A stretch of DNA of 64,000 nt from Bradyrhizobium viridifuturi (GTDB taxonomy: Bacteria > Pseudomonadota > Alphaproteobacteria > Rhizobiales > Xanthobacteraceae). Within the stretch, counting starts at the first letter, position 1, and every line of letters begins with the position of its first letter. The position numbers and the translations under genes were made by a program. The stretch spans positions 1-64,000 of the forward strand of contig NZ_LGTB01000007.1 in the NCBI RefSeq assembly GCF_001238275.1. Direction: 5' to 3'. Under the pieces are notes generated by a model. It had not been told where the DNA came from, searched no databases, and saw nothing but the letters and a program-made list of their open reading frames with translations. Of the stretch, positions 1 through 8,996 are shown in pieces.

Positions 1-1645
1 TGTAGGAATGGCCCGGGGCGCTGGCCTCAAAGTCGAGCTTGGTCGGATCGGCGACGGTGATGACGCCGGTCGTGGCGTTGATGGTAAAGCCGCCGCCGGA
101 GGTATCGCCGGTCAGCGAATAGGTCATGGCCGGACCGTTGACGTCGGTCGACGACGCGGTGACGCCGACCGTGGTGCCGGCAGCGGCGCCTTCGACCACG
201 GTATTGGCGGCGGCGTTGCTGTCGACCGGGGTCGATGGCGCGACGTCGGTGACGTTGATGGTGAAACTCTGCGTGCTGGTCAGCGTGCCGTCGCTGGCCT
301 GCGCGGTAATGGTGTAGGCGTGACCGGGCGCGGTTTCGAAATCGATCTTGGTCGGATCGGCGACGCTGACGACGCCGGTCGCGGCGTCGATGGTGAAGCC
401 ATGGGCATCGCCGACCAGCGAATAGGTCACGGCGCCGCCGTTGATGTCAGTCGAATGCGCGGTAACGCCGATCACGGTGCCGATGGCCGCGCCTTCGGCG
501 ACCGAATTGGCCGTGACGTCGGTGTCGGTCGGTGTCGACGGCGGTGCGTCGGTGACACCGATGGTGAAGGTCTGCGTCGACGAGGTCGGGCCGGCCGTCG
601 CGTGCACCGTGATGGTATAGGCGTGGCCGGGCGCGCTCTCGTAGTCGAGCTTGGTCGGATCGGCGACGGTGACGACGCCGGTATTGGGATCGATCTTGAA
701 GCCGCCGCCCGAGGTGTCACCGGTCAGCGAGTAGGTAGTTGCCGGACCGTTCGGATCGACCGCGGACGCGGTGATACCGACCAGCGTGTCGACGGCGGCG
801 CCTTCGACGACGCCGTTGGCGGCCGAATTGACGTCGATCGGCGTGGAGACGGGAACGTCGTTGACGTTGATGGTAAAGGTCTGCGTGCTGACGCCGCCAT
901 GGCCGTCGCTGGCCTGCACGGTGATGGTGTAGGCGTGGCCCGGCGCGGTCTCGAAGTCGATCTTGGTGGAATCGGCGACGGTGACGACACCGGTGTTGGG
1001 GTCGATCTTGAAGCCGCCGCTGGAGGAATCCGCCGTCAGCGAATAGGTGACGCCGGGGCCGTTGACGTCGGCCGACGATGCGGTGATGCCGACCAGGGTA
1101 TTAACGGCGGCGCCTTCGTTGACGGCGTTGGCGGCGGCGTTGCTGTCGGCCGGTGTCGACGGCGGCGCGTTGCTGACCGCGATCACGAAGCTCTGCGACG
1201 AGACGAAGATACCGTCGGTTGCCTGCACATTGACGACGTAGCTTCCGCCGGAGCTTTCGAAGTCGACCTTGGTGGGATCGGAGACCGAGACCACGCCGGT
1301 ATTCGGATCGACCTTGAAGCCGCCATGGGAGGAATCTGATGTCAGCGAATAGGTGACGGGAAGGCCGATCAGGCTGCTCGACTGCGCGGTGATGCCGACC
1401 GAGGTGTTGGCTGCTGCGCCTTCAACGACCGTGTTGGTGCTGGAATTGACGTCGCTCGGAGGCGCCAGGAAGCCCTGGATCGGCGGCCACAGGGTTCCGG
1501 GAGGGCAGCCGATGTAGAGATATTGCAGACCATACGTGTCGGCGAATGCCTGCGCGGCCGGATCGAGGATGATATGTCCGGTCGGATCGAGGTGAAGCTC
1601 GGGGCGCGTTAAACCACCGATTGTATAGGCAGGTATGGTCGTCAT
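1..1645 (-). CDS. Cadherin-repeat secreted/adhesin-like protein (3' end outside window)
   Basis: The minus-strand frame is open from an ATG at 1645 to the left edge (548 codons seen, no stop). An AGGAG motif lies six bases before the ATG. About 70 N-terminal residues without a signal peptide are followed by at least five tandem domains of about 101-104 residues, each with TYSLT, GGF, TGVVTVADPTK, a cadherin-like LDFE/IDFE and a TITVQA strand. The repeat unit is marked by the same TYSL codons at plus-strand 114, 417, 726, 1038 and 1344. No signal peptide plus tandem Ig/cadherin domains is typical of large type I-secreted adhesins with a C-terminal secretion signal, but that end is not visible. 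Specific ligand unknown. Confidence 0.85.
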   Translation of the reverse strand, partial: MTTIPAYTIGGLTRPELHLDPTGHIILDPAAQAFADTYGLQYLYIGCPPGTLWPPIQGFLAPPSDVNSSTNTVVEGAAANTSVGITAQSSSLIGLPVTYSLTSDSSHGGFKVDPNTGVVSVSDPTKVDFESSGGSYVVNVQATDGIFVSSQSFVIAVSNAPPSTPADSNAAANAVNEGAAVNTLVGITASSADVNGPGVTYSLTADSSSGGFKIDPNTGVVTVADSTKIDFETAPGHAYTITVQASDGHGGVSTQTFTINVNDVPVSTPIDVNSAANGVVEGAAVDTLVGITASAVDPNGPATTYSLTGDTSGGGFKIDPNTGVVTVADPTKLDYESAPGHAYTITVHATAGPTSSTQTFTIGVTDAPPSTPTDTDVTANSVAEGAAIGTVIGVTAHSTDINGGAVTYSLVGDAHGFTIDAATGVVSVADPTKIDFETAPGHAYTITAQASDGTLTSTQSFTINVTDVAPSTPVDSNAAANTVVEGAAAGTTVGVTASSTDVNGPAMTYSLTGDTSGGGFTINATTGVITVADPTKLDFEASAPGHSY

Positions 1646-2409
1646 GAGCGCTCCTGCGACCGGCGTGGAAGCCGATCATTATTTACAATTATTGGGGACG
1701 ATGACGTGTGAAGCCGCTCACACGTTGAAGTTGACCGCCCGCGACTGGCGATCGCACCAAGTCGCCTGCAATTCGGGAAAGCCGCGATGCCCGCGGAGCC
1801 GTCACATCAGCAAGGTCAAATGCGCTTGCCATTTACGTAGTCGCTTTCACACACTCGCGCCGCGACAAAACATAATGAATGTTCGAGAAAAATGCGGCCG
1901 GCCAACAAAATTTATGCTTTGGCAACCATGACCGTATTGGCGATATTTCCGAGTGTCAATGTGTGTCCGGATGACAACCGCGTCGTTAACGATGATTTCG
2001 GCCGTGCAGCGGGAGGTAGAGTAATGGAACTTGGCCGGTCTTGCCGTCTGCGCGTCGGGGTTGTTACGTCGAAAGTCGAAATGGGGGCGGTGTGACGGAT
2101 CCGTGAAACGAATTCGCGCTGTGATTGATTCGGGACAGTCCATCTGTGACCTTCCGCTTTCGATAGGCCAGCAAATCTGCCCCTTTTCGTCGTCACGGTT
2201 TCGCGAGGGTGTCGTAAGGCGTTCAGATTCCGCAACTATTTGCTTGATCCGGCGGCCATCTTGAACAGACTGGGGTGCGGCTACATCTGTGACGTCCGCC
2301 GCCGCGGCATCGCGGTGGTCCATCCGCGTTGAATCACCGCAAATTCAATTGCGACTTTGGTAGCCCTGCTTCGGTCGGCGTGCTTCGTGGTCTTTTGGGG
2401 GAGAGTGAA
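1646..2409. other. Intergenic region between divergent genes, no gene recognised
   Basis: This 764-base gap separates the minus-strand cadherin-repeat gene from the plus-strand efflux pump. It is more A/T-rich than its surroundings around 1840-2000. Several overlapping open frames on both strands encode low-complexity, arginine-rich peptides without recognisable domains or ribosome sites, so I call none. It must contain the promoters of both flanking genes; I could not place a convincing -35/-10 pair or a regulator operator. Confidence 0.5.
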
Positions 2410-3681
2410 TTGAGTTCGATTGACAGAGCGGAGCGTCCGGCTCCGGTGATCGGCGTCGGGCGTCATTCGCTTCGCCGCCATGCATCGTACGGCCTTTGGC
2501 GCGGCCTCGCGCCGCTCGGCCTGCTGGCGGCGCTGACGCTCGGCGGCTGCGGTGACAAGAGCGCGCAATCGCAGGCCGCGCCGCCGGCGCCGCCCGTGAC
2601 CGTGGCACAGCCGGTCAAGCGCACCGTCACCGATTGGGACGAATTCACCGGCCGGTTCGAGGCGATCGAGGAGGTTCAGGTCCGCGCCCGCGTCGGCGGC
2701 TTCGTCAACAGCGTCGAGTTCAAGGATGGTGCGATCGTCCACGCCGGCGATCTGCTCTACATCATCGACCCGCGGCCGTTCGAAGCCGTCGTGCTGCAGG
2801 CCGAAGGCCAACTCGCCGACGCGCGGGCCAAGGGCGAGCTTGCCAAGCGCGATCTCGAGCGCGGGCTGAACCTGGTGCAGACCAGCGCGGTCTCGGAGCA
2901 GGTCGTCGACCAGCGCCGCCAGGCGCTGCAGGCGGCGCGCGCCGCCGAGACGCAGGCCGAGGGCACGCTGAAGGCCGCGCAGCTCAACGTCGAATTCACC
3001 CATGTGCTGGCGCCGATCACCGGCCGCGTCAGCCGGCATCTGGTGACCCCTGGCAACCTGGTGCAGGGCAGCGAGGGTGGCGCGACGCTATTGACCTCGA
3101 TCGTGTCGCTCGATCCGATCTACATCTATTTCGACGTCGACGAGGCGACCTATCAGCGCAACAGCAAGCTGTGGTTCGAAGGCCGGCGGCCGAGCTCGCG
3201 CGACACCGCGAATCCGGTGCAGGTGGCGCTGACCGGCGAGACCAAGCCCTCGCATGAGGGCAAGATGGACTTCCTCGACAACCGCCTCGATGTTTCCACC
3301 GCGACGCTGCGCAGCCGCGCGGTGATCCCGAACCATGATCTCTCGATCCTGCCCGGCCAATTCGGTCGCGTCCGCCTGATCGGCTCCTCGCCCTATGAGG
3401 CGCTGCTGATCCCCGATACCGCCATCGCCACCGACCAGTCGCGCAAGATCGTGTTCGTGGTCAAGGACGACAACACGGTGGAAGCAAGGGCGGTCACGCT
3501 CGGGCCGCTGGATGAAGGCCTGCGCGTGATCCGCGAAGGCCTCAAGCCGGAGGATCACGTGATCGTCGACGGGCTGCAGCGCGCCCGCGTCGGCGCCAAG
3601 GTGACGCCGAAGATGGCGCAGGCGCCGGCAGGTGACAAAGCACCGGCAGCAGACAAGCCGGCGGCAGGTGCCAAGCCATGA
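2410..3681 (+). CDS. RND efflux periplasmic adaptor subunit (membrane fusion lipoprotein)
   Basis: HlyD/AcrA/MexE-type adaptor linking an inner-membrane RND pump to an outer-membrane channel. The N-terminus has a hydrophobic segment ending in a lipobox (LGGC), so it is probably a lipoprotein. It is followed by the barrel-sandwich (RARVGGF, VEFKDG), a coiled-coil hairpin (KRDLERGLNLV to AAETQAEGTLKAAQ), a second lipoyl half (APITGRVSR) and the beta-barrel. I chose the TTG at 2410 because a GGGGGAG motif lies about seven bases upstream; an in-frame TTG at 2329 would add 27 residues but has no ribosome site. The stop overlaps the permease start (ATGA). No TetR/LysR regulator or outer-membrane factor is adjacent, so a TolC-type channel elsewhere is probably used. 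Confidence 0.93.
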   Translation: MSSIDRAERPAPVIGVGRHSLRRHASYGLWRGLAPLGLLAALTLGGCGDKSAQSQAAPPAPPVTVAQPVKRTVTDWDEFTGRFEAIEEVQVRARVGGFVNSVEFKDGAIVHAGDLLYIIDPRPFEAVVLQAEGQLADARAKGELAKRDLERGLNLVQTSAVSEQVVDQRRQALQAARAAETQAEGTLKAAQLNVEFTHVLAPITGRVSRHLVTPGNLVQGSEGGATLLTSIVSLDPIYIYFDVDEATYQRNSKLWFEGRRPSSRDTANPVQVALTGETKPSHEGKMDFLDNRLDVSTATLRSRAVIPNHDLSILPGQFGRVRLIGSSPYEALLIPDTAIATDQSRKIVFVVKDDNTVEARAVTLGPLDEGLRVIREGLKPEDHVIVDGLQRARVGAKVTPKMAQAPAGDKAPAADKPAAGAKP

Positions 3682-6600
3682 ATCTCGGCAGGCTTTCCAT
3701 CAACCAGCCCATCCTCGCGATGGTGCTGTCGATCGTGCTGCTGATCGTCGGCGCGATCGCCTATCCGACGCTGCCGGTCTCGGAATATCCGCAGGTGGTG
3801 CCGCCGACCGTCACGGTCACCACGCAATATCCGGGCGCTTCGGCGCAGACCGTGTCCGACACCGTCGCGGCTCCGATCGAGCAGGAGATCAACGGCGTCG
3901 AGGACATGCTGTATCTGTACAGCCAGGCGACCTCGAACGGCCAGCTCACCATCACCGCGACCTTCAAGCTCGGCACCGACCTCGACAAGGCGCAGGTGCT
4001 GGTGCAGAACCGCGTCGCGATCGCGCAGCCGCGGCTGCCTGAAGAGGTGCAGCGCAACGGCGTCGTCACCCGCAAGAACTCGCCCGACATCCTGATGGTC
4101 GTGTTCATGCTGTCGCCCGACGATACGTTCGACCAGCTCTACATCTCCAACTACGCGTTGCTGCAGGTCCGCGACCAGCTGCTGCGGCTCGACGGCGTCG
4201 GCGACATCCAGATGTTCGGCGCGCGCGATTACTCAATGCGGCTGTGGCTCGATCCCGACCGGATTGCCAATCTCGGCCTGACCTCGACCGAGGTGCTGGC
4301 GGCGATCCGGGCGCAGAACCTGCAGATCGCGGGCGGCCAGATCGCCGAACCGCCGATCGCCGATCGCGCCTTCCAGCCCAACCTCGTCTTCACAGGCCGC
4401 CTCAAGGATATCAGGCAATTCGAGGACATCGTGGTGAAGGCCGGCTCCGACGGCCGCACCGTGCGCCTGCGCGACGTCGCGCGGGTCGAGCTCGGTGCGC
4501 TGTCCTATGCCACCAACAGCTTCCTGCTGCGCAAATCGGCGGTCGCGCTGCTAGTGACGCAGCGGCCCGGATCGAACGCGCTCGCCACCGCCAAGAGCAT
4601 CTCCGACACGATGGAGCGGATGAAGGCGACGTTCCCGAAGGGGCTCGACTACAATATCGGCTACAACCCGACCGAATTCATCGCCCAATCGGTTCATGAG
4701 CTGATCAAGACCATTTACGAGGCGATGGCGCTGGTCGTCATCGTGGTGCTGGTATTCCTGCAGGGCTGGCGGCCCGCGATCATCCCGATCATCGCGATCC
4801 CGGTATCGCTGGTCGGCACCTTCGCGGTGATGGCCGCGCTCGGCTTCTCGATCAACAATCTGACGCTGTTCGGCCTCGTGCTTGCGGTCGGCATCGTGGT
4901 CGACGACGCCATCGTGGTGGTCGAGAATGTCGAGCGGCATCTCGAGCACGGCATGTCCAGGCGCGACGCCGCGCTCAAGACCATGGAGGAGGTCGGCGGT
5001 GCGCTGGTCTCGATCGCCTTGGTGCTGTGCGCGGTGTTCGTGCCGACCGCCTTCCTCGGCGGCATCTCCGGTCAATTCTTCCAGCAATTCGCCGTCACCA
5101 TCGCGGTCGCCACCGCGATCTCCTGTTTCTGCTCGCTGACGCTGTCGCCGGCGCTGGCCTCGCAGATCCTGGTCCCGCACGAGGAGAAGCGGCCGCCGGC
5201 GCGCTGGAACTTCATCGCCCGCGGCTGGGACAGCTTCACCGCGCTGTTCAACCGAGTGTTCGACCGGCTGGCCCATGGTTATGCCGGTGTCGCCGACTTC
5301 GTGATCCGGCATACCGTGGTGATGGTCGCGATCTACCTCGTCCTGATCGGCAGCGCCGGCTGGCTGCTCGCGACCACGTCGCAGGGCTTCATCCCGGCGC
5401 AGGATCGCGGCTACGTCATCATCTCGGCGCAGTTGCCGGGCGCCGCGTCGCTGGCGCGGACCACGGCCGTGGTCCGCGAGATCGAGCGGATCGCGCTGGA
5501 TACGCCGGGCATCGTTCGCGTCGCGGCGTTCGCCGGCTTCTCCGGCGCGACGCGCACCCAGGCGGGCAACGCCGCGGCGCTGTTCCCGGTGTTCGACGAG
5601 CCGGAGGCGCGGCTGAAGAAGGGGCTGACGGCGACCGCGATCACCGCCGACCTGCGCAAGCGGCTGTCGGTGATCCAGGGGGCCTTCATCATCGTGATTC
5701 CGCCGCCGGCGGTGCCTGGCATCGGCACCGGCGGTGGCTTCACGATCCGTGTCCAGGACCGGCAGGGGCGTGGGCCCGAACTGCTGGCGTCCGCGACCGA
5801 CGAGCTGGTGCAGGCCGCTCGCAAGTCGCCGAGCCTGACGTCGGTGTTCTCGCCGTATTCTGCGAACACGCCGCAGCTGTTCGTCGATATCGATCGGGTC
5901 AAGGCGCAGAAGCTCGGCGTTCCCATCGCCAACATCACCGACACGATCGAGACCTATTTCGGCTCGACCTATGTCAACGACTTCAACCTGTTCGGGCGCA
6001 CCTACCACGTCACCGCGCAGGCCGACCTGCCGTTCCGCAAGGAAACCACGGATCTGTCGCGGCTGCGCACCCGCAACGCCAATGGCGACATGGTGATGCT
6101 CGGCAGTGTCGTCGACTTCAAGGACATTTCGGGCCCCGACCGAGTGGCGCGTTACAACCTCTACTCGGCGTCCGAACTGCAGGGCGAGCCGGCGCCGGGC
6201 GTTAGCTCGACGACGGCGCTTAACACCATCAAGAAGATCGCCGACGACACCCTGCCCAGCGGCTTCTCGTTCGAATGGACCGACCTGTCCTACCAGCAGG
6301 TCAACGGCGCCAATGCCGGCCTCTACGTGTTCCCGATCTGCGTGCTGTTCGTCTACCTGGTGCTGGCCGCGCAATATGGCAGCTGGACACTGCCGTTCGC
6401 GGTGATCCTGATCGTGCCGATGTGCCTGTTCGCGGCCACGATCGGCGTGCGCATCATGGGTCAGGACGTCAACATCCTGACCCAGATCGGCTTCGTGGTG
6501 CTGGTGGGGCTCGCCGCCAAGAACGCGATCCTGATCGTCGAGTTCGCGCGCGACATCGAGCTCGAGGGCAGGCCGCGGCTGGAGGCGGTCATCGAGGCGT

Positions 6601-6848
6601 GCCGGCTCCGCTTGCGGCCGATCCTGATGACGTCGTTCGCCTTCATCCTCGGCGTGCTGCCGCTGGTGCTGTCGACCGGCTCGGGCTCGGAAATGCGTCA
6701 GGCGGTCGGCGTCGCCGTGTTCTTCGGCATGCTCGGCGTCACCCTGTTCGGCCTCGTCTTCACGCCGATCTTCTACATGGTGGTGCGCAACCTCGCGGAA
6801 GGAAAGAACGAGGGTAAGCCGAAGGAACCGGCGGCCGTGGCCGGGTGA
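3678..6848 (+). CDS. RND multidrug efflux permease (HAE1, AcrB/MexF family)
   Basis: 1056 residues, the usual length for hydrophobe/amphiphile efflux pumps. It starts with the conserved INQPILAMVLS membrane helix and has two periplasmic halves (NGVEDMLYLYS early, VNDFNLFGRTY late). Twelve membrane helices are expected. The proton-relay aspartates are present in GIVVDDAIVVVEN and the late GLAAKNAILIVEFA helix is intact. The start codon overlaps the adaptor stop by four bases, indicating translational coupling. Substrates cannot be predicted; MexF-like pumps export phenicols, quinolones and aromatic compounds (family knowledge). No frame disruption was seen. Confidence 0.95.
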   Translation: MNLGRLSINQPILAMVLSIVLLIVGAIAYPTLPVSEYPQVVPPTVTVTTQYPGASAQTVSDTVAAPIEQEINGVEDMLYLYSQATSNGQLTITATFKLGTDLDKAQVLVQNRVAIAQPRLPEEVQRNGVVTRKNSPDILMVVFMLSPDDTFDQLYISNYALLQVRDQLLRLDGVGDIQMFGARDYSMRLWLDPDRIANLGLTSTEVLAAIRAQNLQIAGGQIAEPPIADRAFQPNLVFTGRLKDIRQFEDIVVKAGSDGRTVRLRDVARVELGALSYATNSFLLRKSAVALLVTQRPGSNALATAKSISDTMERMKATFPKGLDYNIGYNPTEFIAQSVHELIKTIYEAMALVVIVVLVFLQGWRPAIIPIIAIPVSLVGTFAVMAALGFSINNLTLFGLVLAVGIVVDDAIVVVENVERHLEHGMSRRDAALKTMEEVGGALVSIALVLCAVFVPTAFLGGISGQFFQQFAVTIAVATAISCFCSLTLSPALASQILVPHEEKRPPARWNFIARGWDSFTALFNRVFDRLAHGYAGVADFVIRHTVVMVAIYLVLIGSAGWLLATTSQGFIPAQDRGYVIISAQLPGAASLARTTAVVREIERIALDTPGIVRVAAFAGFSGATRTQAGNAAALFPVFDEPEARLKKGLTATAITADLRKRLSVIQGAFIIVIPPPAVPGIGTGGGFTIRVQDRQGRGPELLASATDELVQAARKSPSLTSVFSPYSANTPQLFVDIDRVKAQKLGVPIANITDTIETYFGSTYVNDFNLFGRTYHVTAQADLPFRKETTDLSRLRTRNANGDMVMLGSVVDFKDISGPDRVARYNLYSASELQGEPAPGVSSTTALNTIKKIADDTLPSGFSFEWTDLSYQQVNGANAGLYVFPICVLFVYLVLAAQYGSWTLPFAVILIVPMCLFAATIGVRIMGQDVNILTQIGFVVLVGLAAKNAILIVEFARDIELEGRPRLEAVIEACRLRLRPILMTSFAFILGVLPLVLSTGSGSEMRQAVGVAVFFGMLGVTLFGLVFTPIFYMVVRNLAEGKNEGKPKEPAAVAG

Positions 6849-6864
6849 GCACTGCTCCCCCGTC

Positions 6865-7030
6865 GTCATTCCGGGGCGCGCCATCGAACTCGGGTTTACC
6901 CGAGTTCGACATTCCAAACTGATCCAAGTCGGCTACAGCCGGCTTGGATGCGCGAGCCCGGAATCCATTCTTCTACGTGGACTGCGGCCCGATGGATTCC
7001 GGGTCCGCGCTGCGCGCGCCCCGGAATGAC
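6865..7030. repeat. Nested palindromic intergenic repeat (family E)
   Basis: The outer arms are GTCATTCCGGGGCGCGC at 6865-6881 and its exact reverse complement at 7014-7030. Inside lie a 10-bp-arm hairpin at 6886-6907 (GAACTCGGGT / ACCCGAGTTC), a second hairpin at about 6923-6950 (ATCCAAG / CTTGGAT) and GAATCCAT / ATGGATTC arms. A shorter relative lies at 46168-46247. It sits downstream of the RND permease stop and may also stop transcription, but there is no T-run. Confidence 0.75.
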
Positions 7031-7138
7031 AAGGGAAGCCCATACTTTTGGCTGAACTGAAATCGATGGGCAGCGGCTAGGTTATAAAATAATGTCGCGC
7101 CGATTTTTCCTGATAGAAACTGCTGGGAGAGCATAACA

Positions 7139-8329
7139 ATGAAGTCGGGATTTTTGGCCGCGGTCGCGGCGTGCAGCCTGATGCTTGCGGCGCCGGCAAT
7201 GGCCCAGGGCGTCAAGATCGGCATCCTGAACGACCAGTCGGGCGTCTACGCGGACTACGGCGGAAAATACTCGGTCGAAGCCGCCAAGATGGCGATCGAG
7301 GATTTCGGCGGCGAGGTGCTCGGCCAGAAAATCGAGATGGTCACCGCCGATCACCAGAACAAGCCCGATCTCGCGACCTCGATCGCGCGGCGCTGGTATG
7401 ACGCCGATGGCGTCGACATGATCACCGAACTGACGACCTCGTCGGTGGCGCTCGCGGTGCAGGAGCTCTCCAAGGAAAAGAAGAAGATCGACATCGTGGT
7501 CGGCGCCGCGACCTCGGCGATCACGGGCGCGGCCTGCACGCCCTACGGCTTCCACTGGGCGTTCGACACCCATGCGCTCGCGGTCGGCACGGGCGGCGCG
7601 CTGGTGAAGGCCGGCGGCGACAGCTGGTTCTTCCTCACCGCCGACTACGCGTTCGGCTACGCGCTGGAAAAGGACACCAGCGAGGTCGTCACCGCCGCGG
7701 GCGGCAAGGTGCTGGGTTCGGTCCGCGTGCCGCTGAACTCGTCGGACTTCTCTTCCTTCCTGCTGCAGGCGCAGAGCTCGAAGGCGAAGGTGATCGGCCT
7801 CGCCAATGCCGGCCAGGACACCACCAACTCGATCAAGCAGGCCGCCGAGTTCGGCATCGTCAGGGGTGGCCAGAAGATGGCGGGCCTTTTGATGACGCTC
7901 GCCGAGGTCAACGGTCTTGGCCTCGAGGCCGCGCAGGGCCTGGTGCTGACCGAAGGGTTCTACTGGGATCATGACGACAAGAGCCGCGCCTTCTCCGAGC
8001 GCTTCTTCAAGCGCACCGGGCGGATGCCGAGCATGATCCACGCCGGCACCTATTCGGCGACGCTGAGCTATCTGAAGGCGGTGAAGGCCGCCGGCTCCAA
8101 GGACTCCGACGCGGTCGCCAAGAAGCTGAAGGAGCTGCCGGTCGATGACGCCTTCGCCCAGGGCAAGGTACAGGAGAACGGCCGCATGGTGCACGACATG
8201 TATCTGTTCGAGGTCAAGAAGCCCTCGGAATCGAAGAAGCCGTGGGACTATTACAAGCAGCTCGCCGTGGTGCCCGGCGACCAGGCCTTCCCGCGGGCCA
8301 AGGACTCCGGCTGCCCGCTGACGAAGTGA
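7139..8329 (+). CDS. Branched-chain amino-acid-type ABC transporter substrate-binding protein
   Basis: 396 residues with a clear Sec signal peptide ending APAMAQ. The mature protein is a type I periplasmic binding fold of the LivK/Leu-Ile-Val family (VKIGILNDQSGVYADYGG at the start, a ligand-loop VGAATSAITGAAC in the first third). No permease or ATPase gene is next to it, so it is an orphan receptor that presumably docks onto a Liv-type transporter elsewhere. Bradyrhizobia carry many such orphans for aromatic acids, amino acids and short-chain amides, so the ligand is not predictable. The start ATG follows CTGGGAGAGCATAACA, giving a GGGAG ribosome site. Confidence 0.92.
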   Translation: MKSGFLAAVAACSLMLAAPAMAQGVKIGILNDQSGVYADYGGKYSVEAAKMAIEDFGGEVLGQKIEMVTADHQNKPDLATSIARRWYDADGVDMITELTTSSVALAVQELSKEKKKIDIVVGAATSAITGAACTPYGFHWAFDTHALAVGTGGALVKAGGDSWFFLTADYAFGYALEKDTSEVVTAAGGKVLGSVRVPLNSSDFSSFLLQAQSSKAKVIGLANAGQDTTNSIKQAAEFGIVRGGQKMAGLLMTLAEVNGLGLEAAQGLVLTEGFYWDHDDKSRAFSERFFKRTGRMPSMIHAGTYSATLSYLKAVKAAGSKDSDAVAKKLKELPVDDAFAQGKVQENGRMVHDMYLFEVKKPSESKKPWDYYKQLAVVPGDQAFPRAKDSGCPLTK

Positions 8330-8357
8330 CGCGGAGCTGGGGCAACAAATATCGGTG

Positions 8358-8477
8358 TCGTCCCGGCGAAAGCCGGGACCCATAACCACCGATGTTCGCT
8401 ATTCTGCTGCGCTGTGGCCCCGGCCTTCGCAAGACTGGACGCTGTGGTTTTGGGTCCCGGGTCAAGCCCGGGACGAC
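8358..8477. repeat. Family A palindromic repeat, copy 1 (about 120 bp)
   Basis: The left hairpin is GTCCCGGCGAAAGCCGGGAC, the right end has GTCCCGGG and CCCGGGAC arms, and both ends face inward with GGGTCC / GGACCC. The same layout and length recur at 23998-24117 and 58656-58777, and half an element lies at 38913-38938. It lies between the binding-protein and MAPEG genes, which converge here. Confidence 0.85.
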
Positions 8478-8504
8478 AGCGGAAGTTGTGGCGCGATCGC
8501 GCCC

Positions 8505-8894
8505 TCAATGCGCCAGCCGCCACACCGCGCCGCCGATCGCGCCGACCCACAGCACGACGGAGGCGACTGCCTGGATGGCGAAGCCGGGGCTGCGTTTGGC
8601 CGCTGCCTCGCGATAGCCGATGAAGTAGACGATGCGGCCGACCACCCAGATCGCGCCGATCGCCGCCGCCGCGGCATCGCCGACATAGTTCGCGAACAGC
8701 CACAGCGACGGCAGGAAGATCGGCATCCATTCCAGCGTGTTCATCTGGATGCGGAAGATGCGCTCGAAATCCGGATGACCTGAAATCGCCGGTAGCTTGA
8801 CGCCATAGGCGACGCGGGCGCGCGCGACTTGCGTGGAGGTGAAGAAATAAAACGCGACCGCAAGGCAGGTGACGATGGCCGTGTAATGGTACAT
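8505..8894 (-). CDS. MAPEG family membrane protein
   Basis: 129 residues with four predicted membrane helices. The MAPEG hallmarks are present: an early helix (YHYTAIVTCLAVAFYFF), the R-x-x-x-N-x-x-E motif seen as FRIQMNTLEW, then FLPSLWLFANY and the R-x-x-Y motif as GRIVYFIGYR. The family includes glutathione- and eicosanoid-processing membrane enzymes; bacterial members are mostly of unknown substrate. I start at the ATG at 8894, 11 bases after GAGAGGA, rather than at an upstream codon that would add 21 charged residues before the first helix. It is alone on its strand, with the family A repeat behind its stop. Confidence 0.88.
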   Translation of the reverse strand: MYHYTAIVTCLAVAFYFFTSTQVARARVAYGVKLPAISGHPDFERIFRIQMNTLEWMPIFLPSLWLFANYVGDAAAAAIGAIWVVGRIVYFIGYREAAAKRSPGFAIQAVASVVLWVGAIGGAVWRLAH

Positions 8895-8996
8895 GGCAGG
8901 CGTGTCCTCTCTGTTGGCTCCGATGTCATGACGCGGCGGCGCCGCGCGGTGTGACAAGCGGGGCTTTCTTTGCGGCGCCGATCTTCCGTCGACGTC

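Noticed and set aside
8..1339. 443-codon plus-strand open frame with GDGDDAG-type repeats
   Set aside because: It is the antisense shadow of the cadherin-repeat gene. The minus-strand frame gives recognisable domains and has a ribosome site.
114..1350. Regularly spaced repeats suggesting a CRISPR array
   Set aside because: The spacing is about 306 bp and the units are in-frame protein domains, not short repeats with unique spacers.
1847..2323. 158-codon minus-strand frame in the left intergenic region
   Set aside because: No ribosome site, no domain, composition unlike its neighbours.
4551..6917. 788-codon minus-strand frame opposite the RND permease
   Set aside because: Composition is H/R/D-rich with no domain, as expected for the antisense of a G/C-rich gene; the plus strand encodes an intact RND permease.
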